This document shows positions 15,242-23,785 of a stretch of 38,036 nucleotides of DNA, piece by piece. The translations under genes and the position numbers were made by a program. The notes beneath the pieces are model-generated. The model worked only from the letters and a program-made list of their open reading frames with translations. It did no database searches and was not told where the DNA came from. Source of the stretch: Prosthecobacter debontii (lineage in GTDB: Bacteria; Verrucomicrobiota; Verrucomicrobiia; Verrucomicrobiales; Akkermansiaceae); assembly GCA_945862245.1 (NCBI GenBank), contig CAMAXN010000023.1:1-38036 (forward strand). Reading direction: 5' to 3'. Numbering within the stretch: position 1 is the stretch's first letter; each line of letters starts with the position of its first letter.

Positions 15242-16588
15242 TCAGTTGGTGTTAGAGGTTTCTGTGAGCGCCTTCTGGGCGGTGGGCTTCAGTTTCTCCC
15301 AGAACAGCAAAAAGAACAGAACTAAGACGGCGAAGGCAAAAGCCGCAGGGACATACCAGAACTTGGCGAAATCCACTTTCCCATCCACCGAGCACGCCGT
15401 GGCCCAGCGACCGAACAGCTGCGCGCCAAGGCCGAGGCCGAGGCCTTGGGTCAGCATAACGATGAGCGACTGTGCTTGGTTGCGGATGGCGGGCGGAGCT
15501 TTCTTGTCGGTATAGATCATGCCGGTTACGAAGAAGAAATCATAGCAGATGCCGTGGAGCAGGATTCCGATGAAGATGGGCAGCGTGAGCAACGGCCCCT
15601 CCTGGCCGAAGGCGAAGCCCCAGAGTCCGTAGCGCAGAACCCAGGCACCCATGCCGATGGTCAGCATCCATTTCACTCCCAGCCGGGCGAAGCAGAACGG
15701 CATGATGACCATGAAAAAAATCTCCGACATCTGGCCCGTGCTCATCGCACCGGTTTTGGAACCGAACAGGGTGACGCCCATTTCAGCGACAAAGCCGGCG
15801 CCCTTCGCATAATAGCCCGCTAGAGGGATGCAGATCAGGAAGCTGGCCAAGGCGAAGACTAGGAAGTTGCGGTTTTTCAACATGCTCCAGGCATCGACGC
15901 CGAGGACTTCCTTAATGGATATTTTGCGGCCCTTCGAGGCGGGCAGGGTTTTTGGCAAGGTAAGGCAATAAACCCCGAGAATGGCGGATGCGATGGCGGC
16001 GGCGGTGAAGATGTGCGAGGAGCTGTCGGAAAATTTCACCGGATCGAGTCCGACGGAGCGGCAGGCCCACATCGCCCAGTTGCCTGCAATCCAGCCGATG
16101 GTACCCATGACGCGAATGACAGGAAACTGTTTTTCGGCGTTGTCCAAGTGCTGGAAGGAGAGGCTGGCGGTGATGCCGAGGGTGGGCATGAAGCAGAGCA
16201 TGTATCCGAGCAGGCAGAGGATCATGGGGTGGCTGAACTGCTCGCCGAGCGTGGCCGGCGCACCAGCTTCCGCGAGACTCGGAGTGAAATAGAGCAATCC
16301 CGCTCCGAGCAGGAATAGGATGGAAAGAACTTTCTCCGTGTTGAGAAAGCGATCCGCGATGAGACCTAAGGTAAGCGGAGCGAGGATCGCCGCAATAGGA
16401 GCCACGGTGTATGCCGCCGCGTCGAAAGATCCGCCTGCACCGGCGGCAGTCATGCCTTTCTCAACGAGGAAACCGTAAAGCGCCACATACCATGCCCCCC
16501 ACACGAAGAACTGAAGGAACATCATCACCGAGAGCCGCAGCTCCAGCAAGTGGCTTGTAGAATTTGAAGATGTGGAGAGATTTGACAT
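15242..16588 (-). CDS. MFS transporter of the nucleoside:H+ symporter family
   Basis: Inner-membrane carrier with about 12 predicted helices, 448 aa from the ATG at 16588. The first helix, LRLSVMMFLQFFVWGAWYVA, is the hallmark of the Nuc_H_symport family (NupG/XapB type); later segments include LAPLTLGLIADRFL, the loop motif between helices 2 and 3, and LGLGLGAQLFGRW. The frame is open for 51 more codons upstream, but those are not hydrophobic and include unconvincing sequence, so the internal start is preferred. In PVC and Bacteroidetes genomes this family is often next to Gfo/Idh/MocA and DUF1080 genes and probably carries a sugar or modified sugar rather than a nucleoside. First gene of the operon. 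Confidence 0.85.
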   Translation of the reverse strand: MSNLSTSSNSTSHLLELRLSVMMFLQFFVWGAWYVALYGFLVEKGMTAAGAGGSFDAAAYTVAPIAAILAPLTLGLIADRFLNTEKVLSILFLLGAGLLYFTPSLAEAGAPATLGEQFSHPMILCLLGYMLCFMPTLGITASLSFQHLDNAEKQFPVIRVMGTIGWIAGNWAMWACRSVGLDPVKFSDSSSHIFTAAAIASAILGVYCLTLPKTLPASKGRKISIKEVLGVDAWSMLKNRNFLVFALASFLICIPLAGYYAKGAGFVAEMGVTLFGSKTGAMSTGQMSEIFFMVIMPFCFARLGVKWMLTIGMGAWVLRYGLWGFAFGQEGPLLTLPIFIGILLHGICYDFFFVTGMIYTDKKAPPAIRNQAQSLIVMLTQGLGLGLGAQLFGRWATACSVDGKVDFAKFWYVPAAFAFAVLVLFFLLFWEKLKPTAQKALTETSNTN

Positions 16589-16923
16589 CGAGACCAATCC
16601 AGACGGATTGTATGAATCGGTCAAATTGATTACTGGCGCCAACTTGCAGCCGCCATAACCAAATTTATCCAAAAACGAGAAGTAGAGCTCGGCGACTCTG
16701 TATTCTAAACAGCCTTCACACAAAAAAATATTTCCTAGCAACCACTGAAAGCTTCATATTTCCGCAACCGTATAATTATCCCTCATGTTGATGCCGAATT
16801 AATCATATGGCCCGCTGCTTTTTGCATGTAGCCGCTTGCCCGCCGTCAAACTCCTGCTAATTGTTATAGCTGGAACGTAAACACCTCCCCCTTTGTGGCA
16901 CACCGAAGCCTTTTGCACCTTGA
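16589..16923. promoter_or_regulatory. Divergent intergenic region, 335 bases
   Basis: It separates the minus-strand sugar operon from the plus-strand Svx-like operon, so it must hold promoters for both. It is more AT-rich than its flanks, notably 16700-16820. I cannot name a convincing -35/-10 pair or operator. No RNA gene or conserved short reading frame is visible. Confidence 0.5.
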
Positions 16924-19900
16924 ATGAAATTCCGCGCTAATCCAGACCGTCTTGGAAATCCCCGGCCGACCGCCCTGAGGAAAGACACTCATCTTCTCCT
17001 CCCACGATTGCTTGCCGTGGGCCTCGCCTCGCTGGTCGGCTTGCTGCCCACCCAGGCCGCACCCTATCCGCTGCGCAGCAAGAGCGTGGACGCCGCTCCC
17101 GACGGCGATCTCACTAACAGCAGCGGCATCCGCGCCTGGGATGCAGCGCTTGCAAAAGAGACCAGCGGCCTGCAATCGCCTAAGCTCCTCTTCAGTCGAG
17201 TCCACGGATTGCTGCAATCCGGGCCCGCCCGGTTTCCCGTCACCTTCCCCAACCCCGGCACCGACCTCGATCTCGGCTACAACGACTTCCTCGACCTCGA
17301 CCTCCTGCTCCCCGCCGGCTTCGCAGGCACCGTCGCCGTCGAATACACCACGAAAGGCGTCGACGAGGACGAACCGATGGAACGCATCGTCCTGCCGCTC
17401 GCCCCGCTTGCCGCCGACGGCCATCACCGCCGCGTCCGGCTCGACCTCGGCCTCGTCCCGCTTTGGCGCGGATTCCTGTTCCGTGCCGCACTGGTGATCG
17501 AGCCTGACGCCTCCTCGCGCGGCAAGCCGGTCGCCGTCGGCACACTACTCGTCGGAGATGCCCCCGGCGACGCACCGGCACGCTACGAGGAGCTCAACCT
17601 CAAGCCCGAAATGAAGGTCGCTAACCTTTCCTTCATGGAGTCCAAGCACGGCTGCATCTGGTGGACCCTTGAGCACGAACAGGAGGGCTTCGACACGAAA
17701 GTGATGCCGCGCCGCGCGCTACGCATGATCGAGGAGACCTGGCAGGTCTCGGTCAACCTGCTCAGCTACCGTGACCCCTGTCTTGGCGTTGACCCAGCCA
17801 CCAAAAAACACTTCAAGATCAACCACACCACATGGTACGACGGCTTCTGGATGGGATCCGACAAGAACTTCCCCTACTACAATGTCTCTGAAGGCGGGCT
17901 GCGCGATGAAGGCTATGGCAATCCCGTTCCCCACGAGTTTGTCCACTGCGTCCAAGCCGGACAAATCAACTTCCTCCGCGGCTGCCATTGGGAGTCCCAC
18001 GCCAACTACGTCCGCTTCCACCGCAACCTCCATTTCAAGGAGATCATTGGTATCGACCCCATGCCCTTCAGCACACTGCTCCATGCCAGCTATTTCCAGG
18101 ATCACCCGCGGCTGATCTACTCCGACTACCGGCCCTACTTCTATCTCGACTGCGATCCCGACAATCTCGGCCTCGAGCCCGGCCTAACCGCAAAGTTATG
18201 GCAAACCGGCAAGGCTAATGAACTGTTCTGGGACCGCCTGCCCACCGTGCTGCCCACCGGCGTGACACGTGAAACGGTCGCCGCCGGGATCGCCCGCTCG
18301 TGGCTCACCTTCGACTTTGTCGGCGGTGCGGAACAACGCGAGGCGTATTTCCCGGAAGGCCCCGAAGGCGAACTACGGCGCTTCCGCTTTATCACGCCGC
18401 TGGTTGCCGTGCCCGACCGCCCAGGCACCTGGAGCGTCGCCCCCGGCCGCGCGCCGATGAAGTTCGGCTGGTGCGTCCACGACCTCGTGCCCTCCGGCGG
18501 AAAGATCCAGGCGAAGCTCGAAGGGATCGATCTCCTCGGCCAAGGCGAAAGCTGGCGCTGGGGCTTCGTCGCCTTCCGCAAGGACGGCAGCTACCTCGCC
18601 AGCCCGATCTTCGAACCCGGAGTCGGCGTCTTCAATCCCCCGACCGACCTCGTACGGCTCGCGCTGTTCGTCGTCGCCACCCCGGCCGACGCCAGCCTCA
18701 GCTACCCCCGCCTCACGCCCGACTTCGCCGCCGACCGCCACCCTGAGCACCGTCGCTACCCCTACGAGATCCTGCTCAATGGAGCCGTCCCCGTCGTCCG
18801 CGAGCTCAAGCTGGAGAAGGTCCCCGGCGCGAAGCACCCAAACGGCGGCGGTTTCGTCGCCAGCAGCGCCGAGGTTGAGTCCAGCGCCTACGTCGGCCCG
18901 CGCGCCCGCGTCCTTGGCTCAGCGAAAGTACGAGGGAACTCGAAAATCCTCGACGATGCCATCGTGACCGGCTCCGCGACCATCGAGGACGACGCCATCG
19001 TTTCCGGCGGTGCCTGTGTCGGCGAAGGCGCGCAGGTCGGCGGCAAAGCCCGCATCCGCGGCTTCGCCTTCGTCGGCGGGCAGGCCAAGGTCCGCGAACG
19101 GGCGCGTGTCGGAGACTTCACCGATCTTCAGATGGGCTCTGACATCCACGGCGACGCCACCGTCCGCGGCATGGCTCAGCCCTTGGACCGCGGCAAGGTC
19201 GGCGGCTACACCATACTCGACGCCGACTACTCGATGAGCTTCAACCTCACGGACGGCGTCCACTACCACCACGTCCCTTGGGGTGGTTGGTATTTCGATG
19301 AATTCGCAGCCAAGCTGACCAAGCCGCGCGGACTCGTCGCTTCCTACACCTTCGACGAAAGCGATGGCGGCCAAGCACTTGACGAGTTCGGCTCGCTGCA
19401 TGCCCTGCTCCGTGGTACCCCAGCGCGCGAGGACGGCAAGCTCACACTTAACGGCAAGGACCAGTCGGTCCTCCTCGACGCATCGATCATCGACGCCCCC
19501 GCCGCCACCTGGATTCTCGACGCCAGCGTCACCGGCCGTGGCACCCAGCCACTCTTCGCGGTCAATGACTGGAACGAAGACGGCCTGATGGTCGGCGTCG
19601 GTGAAAGCGGCCGCCTCGCCGTAATTCTCAAGCATCCCGGCCAGGCCCCGCTTACCCTGACCTCGCGCACCACCGTCGCCCGCGGCGGCGAGATCCGCAT
19701 CGCCTTGCGCCTTAATGGTGAGAAAGCCGCTCTCTTTCACAACGGCAGCAAGGTAGCCGAACAGTCTTGGCGTTTCCCGCCCTCCACCCTCTTTCGCGAT
19801 TTGGTGGCGGAGAGTCCCGCCGCGGTCTATCTTGGCCGCGATGGCAAAAAAGCCTACATGTCCGGCCACCTCGATCGCTTTCGCGCTTACAATGTCGCCC

Positions 19901-19932
19901 TCAATGATGAAGAAATTTTAAAACAACCCTGA
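16924..19932 (+). CDS. Svx/AvrXca-like secreted putative metalloprotease with beta-helix and LamG-like domain
   Basis: Large exported protein, 1002 aa. A long signal peptide (hydrophobic core LLLPRLLAVGLASLVGLLPT, cut after TQAA) leads into a region resembling DUF6055/Svx proteins: ESKHGCIWWTLEHE, then NFPYYNVSEGGLRDEGYGNP and the zinc-site-like PHEFVHCVQ with H337-E338-x2-H341. A further Glu at 357 (CHWESHANY) is placed as in gluzincins. Residues about 648-750 are hexapeptide repeats (A-V-GSA-V-GNSKI-DDA-V) of a left-handed beta-helix. Residues about 800-1000 resemble a LamG/concanavalin fold (GLVASYTFDESDGGQALDEF). Svx and AvrXca are secreted plant-pathogen proteins, but homologues occur in free-living bacteria. 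Peptidase activity is inferred from the motif alone. First gene of a three-gene operon. Confidence 0.75.
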   Translation: MKFRANPDRLGNPRPTALRKDTHLLLPRLLAVGLASLVGLLPTQAAPYPLRSKSVDAAPDGDLTNSSGIRAWDAALAKETSGLQSPKLLFSRVHGLLQSGPARFPVTFPNPGTDLDLGYNDFLDLDLLLPAGFAGTVAVEYTTKGVDEDEPMERIVLPLAPLAADGHHRRVRLDLGLVPLWRGFLFRAALVIEPDASSRGKPVAVGTLLVGDAPGDAPARYEELNLKPEMKVANLSFMESKHGCIWWTLEHEQEGFDTKVMPRRALRMIEETWQVSVNLLSYRDPCLGVDPATKKHFKINHTTWYDGFWMGSDKNFPYYNVSEGGLRDEGYGNPVPHEFVHCVQAGQINFLRGCHWESHANYVRFHRNLHFKEIIGIDPMPFSTLLHASYFQDHPRLIYSDYRPYFYLDCDPDNLGLEPGLTAKLWQTGKANELFWDRLPTVLPTGVTRETVAAGIARSWLTFDFVGGAEQREAYFPEGPEGELRRFRFITPLVAVPDRPGTWSVAPGRAPMKFGWCVHDLVPSGGKIQAKLEGIDLLGQGESWRWGFVAFRKDGSYLASPIFEPGVGVFNPPTDLVRLALFVVATPADASLSYPRLTPDFAADRHPEHRRYPYEILLNGAVPVVRELKLEKVPGAKHPNGGGFVASSAEVESSAYVGPRARVLGSAKVRGNSKILDDAIVTGSATIEDDAIVSGGACVGEGAQVGGKARIRGFAFVGGQAKVRERARVGDFTDLQMGSDIHGDATVRGMAQPLDRGKVGGYTILDADYSMSFNLTDGVHYHHVPWGGWYFDEFAAKLTKPRGLVASYTFDESDGGQALDEFGSLHALLRGTPAREDGKLTLNGKDQSVLLDASIIDAPAATWILDASVTGRGTQPLFAVNDWNEDGLMVGVGESGRLAVILKHPGQAPLTLTSRTTVARGGEIRIALRLNGEKAALFHNGSKVAEQSWRFPPSTLFRDLVAESPAAVYLGRDGKKAYMSGHLDRFRAYNVALNDEEILKQP

Positions 19933-19936
19933 TCCT

Positions 19937-22900
19937 ATGTATTTATCCAACTCGCTCCCCAGCCTGCTAGCCGCCGCCCGCCACCTGCCACTTACGATCT
20001 TATGGATTAGCACTGTTGGAGCGCAAACCGCCGCCCCGCTCGCTAATCCTTCCTTCGAACTCCCCGCCCGCACCACCGACCAACCCGGTGCTCGGCCGTC
20101 CATCGAGTCCTGGCAGTTCGCCCAAGCAGGCGTGATCGCCGCTGACGGCTTGTCGCCAGCGCCCAAAGGCGGCGAAGGCACCCAATTCGGCTACCTCGCC
20201 GCGGTTGCCGGCGGTCAAGTTTTCCAGGACCTCCCCGGCGGACTCACCCCGCGCTCGGAGTATGTCTTTCGCTTGAATCTCGGTGTCCGCGGCGATGCCC
20301 AGCCGGATTCCGGATCCTCGGTAAACCTACGGATCCAGACACTCGACGCGAACAATAGTCCGACCGCCAACCTCGCGATCCGCACCATCTTCGTCGAACG
20401 CGACAAGCTCTCCGCCGACACCCTCACCCCTTTCGAGGTCGCCTTCACCACCGACGAGATCGCGCCACCGGGTAAGGTCCGCTTGCTCGTCGATGTCAAC
20501 ACGCCGTCCGCCAAGCCGGATGGAGTGTGGCTGATGGACGCTGCTATTTGGGAAGTCACCCCCCTCGCGCCGCCGGTCAAAGCCGCTATTGCCACACCGG
20601 TGTCCACCGCCCCGTCGAAATACAGCTACTCGCGTGACATCAGCCCGATCCTTTCTGAGAATTGCTTCCCCTGCCACGGCCCCGACCGCGAGGCCCGCGA
20701 GGCGAAGCTGCGACTCGATATCCGTGACTCGGCGGTCGCGCCTAACAAGTACGGCGATGCTGCCATCGTGCCTGGCGACCCGGAGGCCAGCATCGTGCTC
20801 GAGCGCATGCTTTCCGACGACGAAGACGAAATCATGCCGCCGCCGGAGTCCCACAAACTACTGACGAAGGAACAGATCGGGATGATTCGCCAATGGATTC
20901 AGGACGGCGCCGTGTACGAAAGTCACTGGTCGTTCCAACCGGTGGTCCGCCACCCGCTCCCAGAGGTCAGCAAGAAGAACTGGGTCCGCCAGCCGCTTGA
21001 TGCCTTCGTGCTCGCCAAGCTCGAAGCCAATGGCCTTGACCCAGCACCCGAGGCCGACCGCCGCACGCTTGCCCGCCGCGTATCCCTTGACCTCACCGGC
21101 CTTGCCCCGACTCCGGAAATGCTCGACGCCTTTCTCGCCGACACCGCGCCAGACGCCTACGAAAAATATGTCGACCGCCTGCTCGCAATGCCGCAGTGGG
21201 GGGAACAGCGCGGCCGTTACTGGCTGGACGCCGCTCGATACGCCGACACCCACGGCATCCACTTTGACAACTACCGTGAGATCTGGGGCTACCGTGATTG
21301 GGTGATCAACGCCTATAATCGCAACCTGCCCTTTGACCGCTTCACCACCGAGCAGCTAGCCGGCGACCTGATGCCGGACTCCAACGAGGAATCTCTGATC
21401 GCCACCGGATATAACCGTTGCAACATCAGCACCAACGAAGGCGGTATCATCCAAGAGGAATACAAGGTTCTCTACAGCATCGATCGCACCGCCACCATGT
21501 CGACCATCTGGCTCGGCCTGACCACCGCCTGCGCTGCGTGCCACGACCACAAGTTCGACCCGATCCCCACTGGGGACTTCTACTCGCTGGCCGCTTTTTT
21601 CAACAATTCTACCACCCCGGTGATGGATGGTAACGCGAAAGACCCTGAACCAACCACACTGCTGTTGGTCGGCGACGACCGCACCCGCTGGCAGTCGATC
21701 GAAAGCGAGATCGCGGCGGCCGAGACCGCGCTGAAGGACTTCCTCGCTGCCGCCCAAGGCCACCTCGCCGCGCGCCAGGGCGAGATCGAAGCGACCCTGC
21801 AGAAAGGTACGCTTAATAGCACCGGCCTTGTCTATCAGGCCGGGCTTGCCGGACCCGCAGACGCCGCGATCGGAGGAAAGGTCGATCAACTGGAAGTAAT
21901 CGCAGGCAGCCAGCAGCTACCAGCCGCTGCCGTGCCGGCACCCACCATCGTCGAAGGTCCCGCTGGCACTCGCGGCCTACGCCTTGCCGAGCCCGGCCTC
22001 GCCCTACCGGAATTCCCAGCCTTGGATACCCACAGCCCCTTCTCCGTCGGCCTATGGGTGAATCTCGACAGCGTCCAGCAGACCGGCTCGCTGCTCGCCC
22101 GGCTCGACGACACCAATGGCTTCGTCGGCTTCGACCTCTGGATGCAGGGCGGTATGATCGGCACCCACCTCGTCCGCTCGTGGGCCGACGACGCCATCAA
22201 GGTGGTCAGCGAAGGCCGCATCGCGGACAAGGCGTGGCACCACGTGATGCTCTCCTACGATGGCTCCTCAAAAGCCGCGGGCGTGAAACTCTACATAGAC
22301 GGCGTCGAGCAGCGCGTCCGTGTCGAAGCCGACAACCTGCGTAGCCCGATCCGCACCGAGGTCCCGTTTCGGCTCGGCCGCCGCGAGAGCCGCGATGCCA
22401 TCGGCGGACTCTCGGTCGCCGGACTCCGATACTTCGACCGCGCGATCGGCGGCGACGAGGTGAACGTGCTCGCCACCGATGCCCTGCTGCCGCGCATTCT
22501 CACCCGGCCGGCGGCGGAGCGGTCCGATGCCGAGCGCCAGTTTCTGTTCGACGCCTACCTCGCCCGCTTCGAGCACGAGGCTCACCAAGCGGCGCTCAAT
22601 CGCATCGCAGCCCTCAAGGCCGAGAAGGAAGCGATCCGTGTCCGCACTCCCAAGACCCTCGTGTTCAAGGAAGCGGACACCCTCCCGGTCTCCTACGTCC
22701 TCAACCGCGGCGAATACGACCAGCGGCTCGACCTGGTCCCGGCGAAGACCCCGGAGGCCCTGCCACCGATGGCCGGCGACCTGCCGCGCAACCGGCTTGG
22801 CCTCGCCAAGTGGCTGCTGGCTGACGATAATCCGCTGACCACCCGCGTCACCGTAAACCGTTTCTGGCTCGAGCTTTTCGGCCGTGGGTTAGTCAACACT

Positions 22901-23740
22901 CCGAGCGACTTCGGCCTGACTGGCCAGACACCTTCGCACCCGGAACTGCTCGATTGGATAGCGGTCGAGTTCCGTGAAAAGAGTTGGGACATCAAGGCCT
23001 TCTACCGGATGCTCGTAACCTCTGCCACCTACCGTCAGGATGCGGGCGTCGACGCGCTGCGGATTGAAAAAGACCCGGCGAACATCCTGCTCAGTCGCGG
23101 CCCGCGCTTCCGCATGGATGGCGAGATGATCCGCGACCACGCTCTCGCGGTCAGCGGCTTGCTCTCGCCGAAGCTCTGCGGTCCCAGCGTGAAGCCCTAT
23201 CAACCGGATGGCGTGTGGGAAGGCGTGGCAATGAATGAAAGCAACACCCGCAACTACCAGCGGGACAAGGGCGAATCGCTCTACCGCCGCAGCCTTTACA
23301 CCTTCTGGAAGCGCTCCGCCCCGCCGGCCTCGATGGAGGTCTTCAACGCCCCGAACCGCCAGACCTGCACCATTCAGCGCGAACGCGGCAACACCCCGAT
23401 CCAGGCGCTTGCCACCCTCAACGATCCACAGTTGGTTGAGGCCGCGCGCAATCTCGCCCAGCGCGTGCTACTCGGTGTCCCCGCCGGCGACGAAGCCACG
23501 CGCCTGAACGCGATGGCCGTAAAGATCATATCCCGCCCCTTGCGGGATATAGAGCTCACTGTGCTCAAAGAGAGCCTCACAGAAATGCGCGCTAACTATA
23601 CCGCCGCACCTACCGAAGCCACCGCCCTGCTCACCCTCGGCGACTCAGTTCCGGATTCCACCCTCCCCCCTAGCGAAGTCGCTGCGTGGACAATGATCGC
23701 CAACCAACTCCTCAACCTCGACGAAACGCTGACCAAGTAA
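19937..23740 (+). CDS. PSCyt1-DUF1549-LamG-DUF1553 protein, 1267 aa
   Basis: Planctomycete-type secreted protein starting 4 bases after the preceding stop. Order of parts: signal peptide (SLLAAARHLPLTILWISTVG, imperfect); a jelly-roll, carbohydrate-binding-like domain about 35-205 (LANPSFELPA to DGVWLMDAAIWEV); cytochrome-c-like PSCyt1 with CFPCHGPD (C243, C246, H247); DUF1549 about 350-560 (WVRQPLDAFVLAKLEANGL) with a second CxxCH, CAACHDHKFDP (C532, C535, H536); a LamG-like insert about 698-831 (SVGLWVNLDSVQQTGSLLAR); DUF1553 about 941-1215 (GLAKWLLADDNPLTTRVTVN). The CxxCH motifs suggest covalent haem, but no role has been proved for this family. It always travels with DUF1501 proteins, as here. 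Confidence 0.9.
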   Translation: MYLSNSLPSLLAAARHLPLTILWISTVGAQTAAPLANPSFELPARTTDQPGARPSIESWQFAQAGVIAADGLSPAPKGGEGTQFGYLAAVAGGQVFQDLPGGLTPRSEYVFRLNLGVRGDAQPDSGSSVNLRIQTLDANNSPTANLAIRTIFVERDKLSADTLTPFEVAFTTDEIAPPGKVRLLVDVNTPSAKPDGVWLMDAAIWEVTPLAPPVKAAIATPVSTAPSKYSYSRDISPILSENCFPCHGPDREAREAKLRLDIRDSAVAPNKYGDAAIVPGDPEASIVLERMLSDDEDEIMPPPESHKLLTKEQIGMIRQWIQDGAVYESHWSFQPVVRHPLPEVSKKNWVRQPLDAFVLAKLEANGLDPAPEADRRTLARRVSLDLTGLAPTPEMLDAFLADTAPDAYEKYVDRLLAMPQWGEQRGRYWLDAARYADTHGIHFDNYREIWGYRDWVINAYNRNLPFDRFTTEQLAGDLMPDSNEESLIATGYNRCNISTNEGGIIQEEYKVLYSIDRTATMSTIWLGLTTACAACHDHKFDPIPTGDFYSLAAFFNNSTTPVMDGNAKDPEPTTLLLVGDDRTRWQSIESEIAAAETALKDFLAAAQGHLAARQGEIEATLQKGTLNSTGLVYQAGLAGPADAAIGGKVDQLEVIAGSQQLPAAAVPAPTIVEGPAGTRGLRLAEPGLALPEFPALDTHSPFSVGLWVNLDSVQQTGSLLARLDDTNGFVGFDLWMQGGMIGTHLVRSWADDAIKVVSEGRIADKAWHHVMLSYDGSSKAAGVKLYIDGVEQRVRVEADNLRSPIRTEVPFRLGRRESRDAIGGLSVAGLRYFDRAIGGDEVNVLATDALLPRILTRPAAERSDAERQFLFDAYLARFEHEAHQAALNRIAALKAEKEAIRVRTPKTLVFKEADTLPVSYVLNRGEYDQRLDLVPAKTPEALPPMAGDLPRNRLGLAKWLLADDNPLTTRVTVNRFWLELFGRGLVNTPSDFGLTGQTPSHPELLDWIAVEFREKSWDIKAFYRMLVTSATYRQDAGVDALRIEKDPANILLSRGPRFRMDGEMIRDHALAVSGLLSPKLCGPSVKPYQPDGVWEGVAMNESNTRNYQRDKGESLYRRSLYTFWKRSAPPASMEVFNAPNRQTCTIQRERGNTPIQALATLNDPQLVEAARNLAQRVLLGVPAGDEATRLNAMAVKIISRPLRDIELTVLKESLTEMRANYTAAPTEATALLTLGDSVPDSTLPPSEVAAWTMIANQLLNLDETLTK

Positions 23741-23785
23741 GTGATCCTCCCGGTCTAACAAATGATTCCCCACTGAAATCCCATT

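Noticed and set aside
16589..16741. 51-codon N-terminal extension of the MFS transporter
   Set aside because: The extra residues are not membrane-like, and the family's first helix starts just after the internal ATG.
18919..19869. 316-codon minus-strand frame
   Set aside because: Antisense of the beta-helix and LamG region of the Svx-like gene; its regular AD-GxA pattern mirrors the hexapeptide repeats.
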